Origin: a virus
Direction: 5' to 3' (one strand)
DNA length: 64,000 bases
IMG/VR virus record: IMGVR_UViG_3300042566_001512
Coordinates: 1-64,000 of that record
Below are positions 43,494 to 50,972 of this stretch, in pieces; the stretch's first letter is position 1; every line of letters starts with the position of its first letter. The notes under the pieces are model-generated. The model searched no databases and was not told the DNA's origin. It saw only the letters and a program-made list of their open reading frames with translations. The position numbers and the translations under genes are program-made.

Positions 43494-44781
43494 AAGAGAT
43501 CTATTCATAAAGGCAATGAAAAATGGCCTTTATAAAAAACTAGAATGGGTAATATCCGCTTTCTCTATTTCACAAGACACGGATTCGGCTTTTGCTTATA
43601 AAATAAAAACTGACCCTACGGGACATTATTACTTAAATCCTGATAATTTAAAAGAATACATTAAAATAGAGGATGGTTTACCGGGCCAACCTCTGTACAA
43701 AGCTAAAGATACACTTACGATCTCAAACGAAGACATAGTAAATCTAAATGAAGAGCTGGTAACGACTTACGGGAATCTTCTAGCTAACTATGTTTTACTG
43801 GTATATCCGTTTGGAAAGAAAATACCTTACATTAATAAGAAAATAGAACTTGGAAGCATAGAGAAATTCATTCTCCCTATATTTAAAAGTAATCCACCAA
43901 ACGGGGCAGAAAGAGACCCCAAATACATTTACGTTGACGAATATATAGCTTTAGGAAATGCTGTTATATATTGCTGCAGCTTTTCGCAGCTATTTACTTG
44001 GGGCCTCACTGAGAAAATAGTAATACCCCCAGACTGGGTGAAGAAAGAAAAGGCTAAGCTGCTTGAGCAGTATAAGGATCGACTAAACGAGGCCGCCGTG
44101 GTGGCCATTATAGATTCTGAGCTTGTAAAAAAATATAAAGAATATATAAAAGACGACCCCGGGGCAAATTTTCTCATAAGCTCAAAGTCTACCAATACGG
44201 TAGCAAAAAAGAAGTACTTGATGGTGGGTGGCGAAATGGGTCTAAACGAAGACACAGTAAACGTCGATCTTATTCAAAATTCTCTAGCAGAGGGCTGGGA
44301 CCTTGATAAATTTCCAGTAATGTTAAATACCTTAAGAGCCGGCTCATATAACCGAGGGGCGCAAACGGTTTTAGGCGGCGTTGCAGTTAAGGGTCTACTC
44401 AGAGCCTCGGCTAACCTAAACGTAACCGAGGATGACTGTGGCTCCAATCTAGGTATGGTTGCAGACATAGAGCAGTCAAATCTAGAAAAATTTGTAGGCC
44501 TTAGTGTTATTACAAAAGAAGGCAGTCTGTTAATGCGGACAAAAGAGGATGTCGGCGAATACATGGGTAAGCGTATATTGGTTAGATCGCCGATGTATTG
44601 TAAACTGGATAAAACAGATTACTGTAAAGTATGTCTGGGTGAACGCTTAGCAAATAACCCCGAAGGTTTAAGTATTGCGGTCTCGGAATACGGCAGCACG
44701 TTTCTAGGAATATTTATGTCTGCTGCGCACTCAAAATCTTTACAACTAGCAAGAATGAATTGGAAAACGGCAATAAAGTGA
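43486..44781 (+). CDS. Virion RNAP beta' C-terminal subunit (phiKZ gp80-like)
   Basis: 431 aa. It carries a second, different beta' C-terminal region: MVGGEMGLNEDTVNVDLIQN then NTLRAGSYNRGAQTVLGGVAVKG near 280-305 (trigger-loop side), a zinc-type CKLDKTDYCKVCLGE near 370 and EYGSTFLGIFMSAAHSKSLQ near 400 (GTQL-like end). It is clearly paralogous to, but diverged from, the product of 31006-33015, so it belongs to the virion polymerase that enters with the DNA. Its partners (gp149, gp178, gp180-like) are outside the window. Confidence 0.85.
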   Translation: MNKRDLFIKAMKNGLYKKLEWVISAFSISQDTDSAFAYKIKTDPTGHYYLNPDNLKEYIKIEDGLPGQPLYKAKDTLTISNEDIVNLNEELVTTYGNLLANYVLLVYPFGKKIPYINKKIELGSIEKFILPIFKSNPPNGAERDPKYIYVDEYIALGNAVIYCCSFSQLFTWGLTEKIVIPPDWVKKEKAKLLEQYKDRLNEAAVVAIIDSELVKKYKEYIKDDPGANFLISSKSTNTVAKKKYLMVGGEMGLNEDTVNVDLIQNSLAEGWDLDKFPVMLNTLRAGSYNRGAQTVLGGVAVKGLLRASANLNVTEDDCGSNLGMVADIEQSNLEKFVGLSVITKEGSLLMRTKEDVGEYMGKRILVRSPMYCKLDKTDYCKVCLGERLANNPEGLSIAVSEYGSTFLGIFMSAAHSKSLQLARMNWKTAIK

Positions 44782-44881
44782 TATTTTTATTATTAAATGG
44801 ACTTCTAAGATTTTCTTTTTTGGGTGCCGTTACTAAAGAATGATCTGAGTAAATCCTTTTATATCAATAAGGTAATTATTT

Positions 44882-45625
44882 ATGTCCAGGAAAACAAAAT
44901 TTAAACCACAACCAAAGGTAAGCGAAATGAAACAAGATGCAAACGTCGAGATACAAGAATCCACATCCGGGGTCGTTCAAGAAGACCAAAAGATTGAACA
45001 AGTGACGACAAACGAAGTGGTCGCCGGTGAAGAGCAAGTAGCCAAGGAAGTCATTGAGCTCATCGCGGTGAAAGATATCCCGGTTCAAGAAAAACCAACT
45101 GTGCAAGAATCGGCTCCAATTAACACAGTGGCAGAGAAAGAAAAAGAAGTAAGTCCTTACTCCGAGGGTCTTACCAAACTGCTGGATCTTTGTAAACAAA
45201 CCAAAAACGTTTCTCTCATTAACTACGTGAATGAGTTGCTGGACTACGCGCAGAAAATGGCGCCGGACCAGACGATGACGCGTGAACTTGGCGCAGCTAA
45301 TCAGGCCGCCTTTTATAATACACTGGTGTGCATTATCGACCACACGGGCAAAGACTTCCGTCTTGGTTTTGCCACCATGTTGGCGATTTTTAACGAATAC
45401 AAAAAAGGCGCTTTTAGTGGAACACACGTATTGCGTTTTATGGAAGACGTTCCGCTTAACAAAAACAAGCGAGACGCTTTTATTAAAATGGTCAACTTGT
45501 TCAGCATGACGGCCGACTCCAAGACCAGAAAAGCCGCACTGAAGCACGTTGATCTAAAGCGCGAACTAACCAACGGCGTCAGTGACGAGGGCAAGGCCCG
45601 CATCGCTAGCTTTTACTCGGTCTAA
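44882..45625 (+). CDS. Protein with acidic disordered N-terminus, 247 aa
   Basis: Residues 1-100 are Glu/Val/Gln-rich low complexity. The folded part starts near YSEGLTKLLDLCKQTKN and includes RLGFATMLAIFNEYKKGAFSGTHVLRFM. Codon use is GC-rich, so it may be abundant. Unknown function; possibly a structural or internal protein. RBS is weak (AATAAGGTAATT). Confidence 0.65.
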   Translation: MSRKTKFKPQPKVSEMKQDANVEIQESTSGVVQEDQKIEQVTTNEVVAGEEQVAKEVIELIAVKDIPVQEKPTVQESAPINTVAEKEKEVSPYSEGLTKLLDLCKQTKNVSLINYVNELLDYAQKMAPDQTMTRELGAANQAAFYNTLVCIIDHTGKDFRLGFATMLAIFNEYKKGAFSGTHVLRFMEDVPLNKNKRDAFIKMVNLFSMTADSKTRKAALKHVDLKRELTNGVSDEGKARIASFYSV

Positions 45626-45646
45626 TACCGACTAAAAATAAACAAA

Positions 45647-45674
45647 TACACCCCCGAATTACTTCGGGGGTGTA
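45647..45674 (+). terminator. Terminator
   Basis: TACACCCCCGAA / TTCGGGGGTGTA with a four-base loop. Confidence 0.75.
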
Positions 45675-45743
45675 TGCCGATAATAAAAGTAAGATGTTGT
45701 CGATGATATGTGTCCCTCAATTAAACAATAAGGCGACGTTTTT

Positions 45744-46085
45744 ATGATTATGTCAGATCTGCCCATTTCCCCGTCCCCAGTATCGGTCACCGGAATAGAG
45801 AGAGGGGAATATTTTGCAGTAGACGTACTAGGTCACGCGATGATATACTTGTGCAGGACATGCGCTCACGGGGTTGTGTTTGATGACAGACAAGAACCAA
45901 AGCCATTTAGGGCAACGGAATGTTACTGCATAAGAAGAGAGGCCTATTCGAACATAGAGAAATTAAAGTATCAATGTATCACCGATAGAAACAATGCACT
46001 AGGAATAAAAGAAAAACATAAAACTTATGTAGAGGACCGATTGGAAAAACTTGCTATTAAATACAATAAAGATAAGAGAAATTAA
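45744..46085 (+). CDS. Small Cys-containing protein, 113 aa
   Basis: CRTC and CYC near residues 37 and 58 could form a zinc site (C-x2-C...C-x-C). The C-terminal half is Lys/Asn-rich helix. Start either at 45744 or the Met two codons later. Function unknown. Confidence 0.55.
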   Translation: MIMSDLPISPSPVSVTGIERGEYFAVDVLGHAMIYLCRTCAHGVVFDDRQEPKPFRATECYCIRREAYSNIEKLKYQCITDRNNALGIKEKHKTYVEDRLEKLAIKYNKDKRN

Positions 46086-46090
46086 AAACA

Positions 46091-46128
46091 CGTCATATAG
46101 CCCCGGTTTTGTCCGGGGCTATATGACG
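46091..46128. terminator. Bidirectional hairpin between convergent genes
   Basis: CGTCATATAGCCCCGG / CCGGGGCTATATGACG, between a plus-strand gene and the DNA polymerase exon 2 on the minus strand. Confidence 0.7.
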
Positions 46129-46133
46129 CAGAC

Positions 46134-46469
46134 TTAAATATTTTTATTGAACGCTTCTAACATCTGATCCAGGTTAGGCATTCCCAACAGATTAGTGCAA
46201 ATCTCTACTGCGTTTACGTGTCCAGCGGAAAGATTTATGGTGCACATTCTTTTTGTATGTTCATCTACTCCTTCTACTGAGGATAACTCTTTTTTAGTAG
46301 TTTCCTTTGAGATGTTTAATGCTATCCCTCCATTAGGGTAAGACCCAGCAACGTCAAGGTCAACGGCACCGATTCTTATATTAGTCCTTAAATTTGGGTT
46401 TTCTTTTATTAAACAAATCCCATTATCATCAACCAGATATGATTGTAACATAACACTATATTGTTCAGA
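46134..46469 (-). CDS. Family B DNA polymerase, exon 2 of the N-terminal gene (palm motif A)
   Basis: About 111 codons in one frame. The hallmark is VDLDVAGSYPN (motif A, D-x-x-S-L-Y-P-S; here D-L-D-V-A-G-S-Y-P-N), followed by ALNISKETTKKEL like T4 gp43 NISPETI. It ends at 46134 before motif B. The start is not an independent ATG; the frame opens from the putative intron 3' end at 46469 (SEQYSVML...), and the first Met is at 46451. Together with exon 1 this makes the exonuclease plus motif A polypeptide (about 558 aa). Confidence 0.75.
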   Translation of the reverse strand, partial: SEQYSVMLQSYLVDDNGICLIKENPNLRTNIRIGAVDLDVAGSYPNGGIALNISKETTKKELSSVEGVDEHTKRMCTINLSAGHVNAVEICTNLLGMPNLDQMLEAFNKNI

Positions 46470-46857
46470 CAGATTCGCTACTACCTATCCCGCATTTCTA
46501 AATGCGAAAGCTACATGTCTCCATGTAGAACAGACCATATCTTCGCCCATTTATGGCGGATACCTTTTCCACTTGGCTTCAAGTGTACTCCCTGGGATGG
46601 GATGGTCGTTGAACCTTACGCGTATCCTGCTTCACAGCGGTATTTAGCGTCTTGGCTGCTGATTGTCTCTATTCAATTAATTTTCAAACCTTTTCGCATA
46701 GACTTTCGTCTTTCGTTTTGGTCTAATTGACTTGGCGAGAGTTTCCAGCAATTAAATATCTTTTTCGATGCGAATTTCTGCGCAAAGGGACTGCTGGATA
46801 AAAACAAAAAAACATTCTATTTAAAAGAAAGTTTTTCATATGTTTTTATACCGATTT
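46470..46857 (-). mobile_element. Putative group I intron in the DNA polymerase gene
   Basis: 388 bases separating the exonuclease exon from the motif A exon. On the minus strand: AATCAGCAGCCAAG (a P3/P4-type strand), then GTTCAACGACCATCCC and GATATGGTCTG (P7 strands GACCAT/ATGGTC), and a terminal stem CGCATTTAGAAATGCG. The R segment GTTCAACGAC is shared with the intron at 17656-18379. Boundaries proposed from frame (exon 1 ...GGATT, exon 2 TCTGAACAA...; intron ends in G), but P1 pairing is not clear, so ends may shift by a few bases. No protein-coding ORF inside on the sense strand. Confidence 0.7.
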
Positions 46858-48198
46858 AATCCACCCTGATAATTCAGGAGTAAGGCTATCTAGCTCCGTG
46901 GTCATTTCGCTAGAAACAGAACCTACTACTCTATCGTTGTTCAAGCAAAAATAATGAAGTTTATCAGATGTTCTCTTAGGTTGAGATTTAAAATCACTAA
47001 AATCACTGCAGCCTGTGAATGTTGGCAATGAAAGCGATAGATCGTTAGTTATTTCGTCCAACACCTCCATGGAAATACAGTCGAACATGTTGTAAACTAC
47101 GTATTCTAGAGGATACTTTTCTTGCATTACTTGGTGCCACATTAGGCCGGTATATTCCTTTGTTTGCTCGAACTTTAATTTAGTTATCCCCGCTTTTAAC
47201 TGAAGGATAGAGTCTAGAGCATAGCTGGGCTCTTCTGGTTCCCCGGTCCTCACGTGCTTGTAGGTACACATTGCATCTATCCACGTAAAGGAAGCCGGAG
47301 AGGTAACAGAGTGCCACCTGGCGGCTGGGGGTATGGACATTGTAAGGCCGGACGCTGTAGTCTTTTTTGCTGGGCCCTTTTTAAAGTTAAAAGTCCTGTA
47401 TCGAGCAGGCACCTTTGGATCGTTTAGAATGTCTGCTATGTTTACATTAGCTCTTTCGCAAGCCGATATGATCTTATCCATATCGAATTCGATATTCCAA
47501 ACAGCCAGAAAGTCCGGCATCCACTCGTGCGCTTTGGCCATCGTCAGTTTAACAATATCTATTTCTTTATCTACGACGGCTATCTCTATTTGTATATTTC
47601 TTTCTTTAATGTATTTTTCTAAAATTACATTAGCAATATCTCGTATTCTCTGAACTGCGTTACTCTGACCAGTAAGGAATTTCCTCTGAATCACCGTAAT
47701 TAGCCTGGTCTTATACGAAACAGTGGCCATTACTATTTCACCGGTACCGTGAACGACATCAGTCTCAGTATCAAAAACTGCTACCGAGTACTTAGTGCGC
47801 TTAGTCCATTTATCTGCATATGACTGTTTTATCATAGCGGTTGAACTAATGTCGGTTCCGTAGACATATGGAGAGGCTTGGAGCTTCTTCAAATTACCCT
47901 TAAACCAGGGTGTGCCAAGTGCCGCCGCCACTGACCTAGTTAAATCCGACTGAGTGGATTTGAATTCATTTAAATTTTCAATGTGCTCCCACTCTTTCTT
48001 ATCCTTATGGTTTTGCATTCCCTTTTTAGTAATGAAAAAATTTCTTTTATAATCTATAACCGACCTCAAATTAGGCGCGGTGACTCCATTTTTATAATGC
48101 ACTATTTCTTTGATAAGGTGATAATCGCTATAATCACCCTCTTCAGTCGAGCGACTGTATGTAGCAAATCGGCATTCAATTGCTTCGATGTCGGACAT
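46858..48198 (-). CDS. Family B DNA polymerase, exon 1 (3'-5' exonuclease domain)
   Basis: About 447 aa from ATG 48198 (MSDIEAIECRF; AAAGGATCC upstream), with longer frame starts at 48237/48240 lacking a good RBS. Exo I AVFDTETDV (D/E near residues 143/145), Exo II VWNIEFDMDKI (near 235-245), Exo III YNMFDCISMEV (near 385). Gene continues across a putative group I intron into motif A (46134-46469). The polymerase's fingers, motif B, motif C and thumb are in the separate gene 10817-12964, 33 kb away on the other strand. Unspliced reading ends with IKSV at 46846. Confidence 0.82.
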
Positions 48199-48281
48199 CG
48201 GGGATCCTTTGTATGAAATGTCTATGACTGAACTCATCAAATTTATCAGGATATATATATATTTAACTTAACAGAGGCGAT

Positions 48282-49595
48282 ATGGTAAACAATACGGGAC
48301 TCGAGAGCATTAAATTTCAGAACAGCGACCTCTTTGACGGAATAACGGCATGCTTAGACAATATACGCAAAAAAGATAACATAAAAAATAAAACTTTTTA
48401 CAGCGACGGTGAAATAGACGAATTGTCAAAGGTTATACAAAAACATACAGGCATAGACTTTAGTTTTAGGGATGGTAATTTTGGGCCGGCGGTATATATA
48501 CCTAGATTAGACCAGCACATTTTTGACGATGCTAACGAACTAAAAGAATACCAAGAGTACATGAAGAATTTTGATCTTCACTACGACATGCGAAGAACAT
48601 TAAACACTCTGGATTCTGATCTTATAGCCGGTAGTGTTAGTTTAAAGGAATCTAAGGTAACTGGATTTTTTACTAAAATAAAATGTAAAATGTTTCTGCC
48701 CAGGTCTTATTTGAAAGACACCACTTTAACTAATGAAGAATTGGCAGCAATAATACTGCACGAGATAGGCCACGTATTTACGTCGTTTGAATATATGGAC
48801 AGGTCCGTAACCACCAATCAGTCGCTTAGTTTAATGCTGCGAGTGATGGACAGGTCCGTAAACTTTGAAGATAAAAAAGTTATATTTAGAAAAGCTAAAG
48901 ATAAACTCAGTCTGGACGACGATTCGTTTAAACTGATTATGGGGTCTAATGACAAAGAGTTTGTTACTTTAGTGGTAATGAACCAGAGAATAGAGGATTG
49001 CAAAAGTGAGTTGGGTGCCAGTGTATATGACGTTGTTTCTTGCGAATACCTAGCCGATCAATTTGCAGCCAGGCACGGAGCCGGTCGATACCTTATAAGT
49101 GGACTAGATAAAATACTAAGAAGGGGCATGAGTCCTGCTTCCAGCATATACTTCTTTGCCACGCTTAATTCGATTTTAACCGTTACTTCAGCGCTTCTGA
49201 TGGTTCCTGGTTTCGCTGGAGTGATTTTTGGCATATTGACCTTAATTGCCGTCGGCATCAGCTCCATGTTTACAGCCAGCAAGAGCGACACGGAGTTCAT
49301 TTACGATAACAATTTAACCAGGCTAAGTAGAATAAAACATCAGATGATTCAGCGGCTAAAACAGACGGACGCGCAAGAAGATGAGAAGAAGTACATTTTA
49401 AATTACTTGGATGAAGTAGAGCCAATTATTAAAAAATATTCCGATGATAATTCTTTAAAATTAAGAAATAGAGTAGCTTTCTTTTTTAGCAAAAAACACA
49501 AGTACGACTTTGAATACATGAGTCTTCAAAAAGATCTAGAACAGATGGGTAATAGCGATTTATTCGTAATGAGTGAGAAACTTAAACGCATTTAA
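48282..49595 (+). CDS. Membrane-linked M48-type zinc metallopeptidase
   Basis: 437 aa. Zinc site HEIGH at residues 160-164 and a downstream glutamate in CEYLADQF near 254-261 match the M48 layout (HExxH...E-x-x-A-D). Two adjoining hydrophobic segments (FFATLNSILTVTSALLMVPG and AGVIFGILTLIAVGISSMF) follow near 290-335, giving a membrane anchor. Then a Lys/Asp-rich helical tail. Possible roles include host membrane protein turnover or virion protein processing. RBS AGAGGCGAT. Contains a 16-base direct repeat (48795 and 48846). Confidence 0.75.
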   Translation: MVNNTGLESIKFQNSDLFDGITACLDNIRKKDNIKNKTFYSDGEIDELSKVIQKHTGIDFSFRDGNFGPAVYIPRLDQHIFDDANELKEYQEYMKNFDLHYDMRRTLNTLDSDLIAGSVSLKESKVTGFFTKIKCKMFLPRSYLKDTTLTNEELAAIILHEIGHVFTSFEYMDRSVTTNQSLSLMLRVMDRSVNFEDKKVIFRKAKDKLSLDDDSFKLIMGSNDKEFVTLVVMNQRIEDCKSELGASVYDVVSCEYLADQFAARHGAGRYLISGLDKILRRGMSPASSIYFFATLNSILTVTSALLMVPGFAGVIFGILTLIAVGISSMFTASKSDTEFIYDNNLTRLSRIKHQMIQRLKQTDAQEDEKKYILNYLDEVEPIIKKYSDDNSLKLRNRVAFFFSKKHKYDFEYMSLQKDLEQMGNSDLFVMSEKLKRI

Positions 49596-49615
49596 ACTTA
49601 AAAAGGAAATACAGA

Positions 49616-50059
49616 ATGAACACTAATCTTTTACCAATAGCGCAATACACTCAGCAATGTGCAGTGGGAATCGATGCGGTATCTATAGCCGCAGGTATGG
49701 CGGTTTCTAGATTTGTAAACCTGCCAAGCTCAGAAGTTGAGTCCGTCAACGTACACTACGTGGAGCAAGCGCAGGCAATTATCAATCAGTATTTATCCGC
49801 CATAAACGAGGATATACCTCTAGATATAGATAAAGCCACTAAGATTGCCCGCAGCTCTTATCTTCTCAGATATTTTTCGGCTTTTCCTAAATCTGACGGC
49901 TCCGTGGTGTTGCCAAGCGAAGGTAATTTCTTTGAGAAATATTTATCTATCAACATTTACTTTGACACGCCGACCAAAGAGTATGTTGACGGCAACGCGG
50001 AATTGCTTATTAATCTAATAAATCGTTTTCTGGTAGTATTGCCTTGCCTAGTTAAATAA
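49616..50059 (+). CDS. Hypothetical protein, 147 aa
   Basis: RBS AAAAAGGAAATACAG; 20 bases after the peptidase stop, so likely co-transcribed. Soluble, mixed helices (VSIAAGMAVSRFVNL) and strands (KYLSINIYFDTP). Unknown function. Confidence 0.6.
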   Translation: MNTNLLPIAQYTQQCAVGIDAVSIAAGMAVSRFVNLPSSEVESVNVHYVEQAQAIINQYLSAINEDIPLDIDKATKIARSSYLLRYFSAFPKSDGSVVLPSEGNFFEKYLSINIYFDTPTKEYVDGNAELLINLINRFLVVLPCLVK

Positions 50060-50067
50060 CGCGGAAC

Positions 50068-50097
50068 ATATGCCGGCCTATCCATAGGCCGGCATAT
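50068..50097 (+). terminator. Terminator
   Basis: ATATGCCGGCCTAT / ATAGGCCGGCATAT with a two-base loop. Confidence 0.75.
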
Positions 50098-50115
50098 TTC
50101 CTATTATAAATAATA

Positions 50116-50139
50116 ATAGTAACATATGACTAATATGGA
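50116..50139 (+). promoter_or_regulatory. Promoter-like motif
   Basis: ATAGTAACATATGACTAATATGG resembles the recurrent CATAT motif, 70 bases upstream of the gene at 50209, within a single-gene unit. Confidence 0.3.
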
Positions 50140-50208
50140 TCGCGTCGTAATAGTGCGAACGACCAATAGTCTCCTATGCGGGGACGCAACTCATAAAGGG
50201 CATTCATC

Positions 50209-50913
50209 ATGGCTAACAAGAAAAACGCTAAACCCGAAGTTAAAAAAGCAGTGGAAGTCAAGCCTAAAGGCCCTAAGGTAGACTACACTCCAAAGAACGG
50301 CAATCCCAAGAAAAACAAGATCGTCGAAAAACCGGCGGTAGTGTACTATGGGGAAAGCACGTTCACCGTAACAGAGGAAGGTGCTACATGCTCCTGGAAT
50401 GAGGCCAGTCGCCAGTTGTGTCTGCACGCTGCACAGGAGATGATTAGCGGCTACAAAGAAGCCGCCCGCCCTGCTCTCTTTAAGTTCGCTCAAAACGCTT
50501 CTCTAATTGAGAACGCTAAAGAACTGACCAATGCCGAGTATCTGTATTTCGGTGGTCAAGTTACGATGGGTAGCCACATGAAACGTCAGCGATTCTGGAA
50601 ATTCGTAGGATACATTGGAAACGGTCGAATCCCCAGTGACCTTTCTCTTTACACCGGCGATACGACGGATCACGTGACTGCGGAGAAAAGAGCAGTGGCC
50701 ATGGTTGAGATGTCCAACGACATTAAGAAAAAGGCCGCCGAAATGGTCTCTCTGGGTCAATTCAAAGAAACTGAAATGTTCAGGGTTTCTTGTTTGCTGA
50801 TTTCCTGTGTGCATTGGCCCGATTTTACCACGAACTTCGAAGCAGCGCCTCACAACTACACTCCAGAAATGAAAGGCTACAAAAGCCTTAAAGATTGGGC
50901 ATTTCGTCCATAA
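50209..50913 (+). CDS. Protein with basic Lys/Pro-rich N-terminus, 234 aa
   Basis: Residues 1-45 are Lys/Pro/Val-rich and probably disordered; a folded domain follows, with AVVYYGESTFTVTEEGATCSW and many aromatic/charged residues (MKRQRFWKFVGYIGN). GC-rich codons suggest high expression; single-gene unit with its own terminator. The basic tail might bind nucleic acid. No family recognised. Confidence 0.65.
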   Translation: MANKKNAKPEVKKAVEVKPKGPKVDYTPKNGNPKKNKIVEKPAVVYYGESTFTVTEEGATCSWNEASRQLCLHAAQEMISGYKEAARPALFKFAQNASLIENAKELTNAEYLYFGGQVTMGSHMKRQRFWKFVGYIGNGRIPSDLSLYTGDTTDHVTAEKRAVAMVEMSNDIKKKAAEMVSLGQFKETEMFRVSCLLISCVHWPDFTTNFEAAPHNYTPEMKGYKSLKDWAFRP

Positions 50914-50925
50914 TCAATAAGACCT

Positions 50926-50957
50926 CATATACCCCCGGAATATTCCGGGGGTATATG
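50926..50957. terminator. Bidirectional hairpin between convergent genes
   Basis: CATATACCCCCGGAATA / TATTCCGGGGGTATATG, between a plus-strand gene and the large minus-strand baseplate gene. Confidence 0.75.
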
Positions 50958-50972
50958 TTGTTTATTTTTTCT

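Noticed and set aside
44876-45547. 223-aa minus-strand frame opposite the gene at 44882
   Set aside because: Fully antisense to a better supported gene with RBS and terminator; rich in His/Phe/Cys as expected of a shadow.
46461-46730. 89-aa plus-strand frame
   Set aside because: It is the antisense of the putative polymerase intron and has no RBS or domain.
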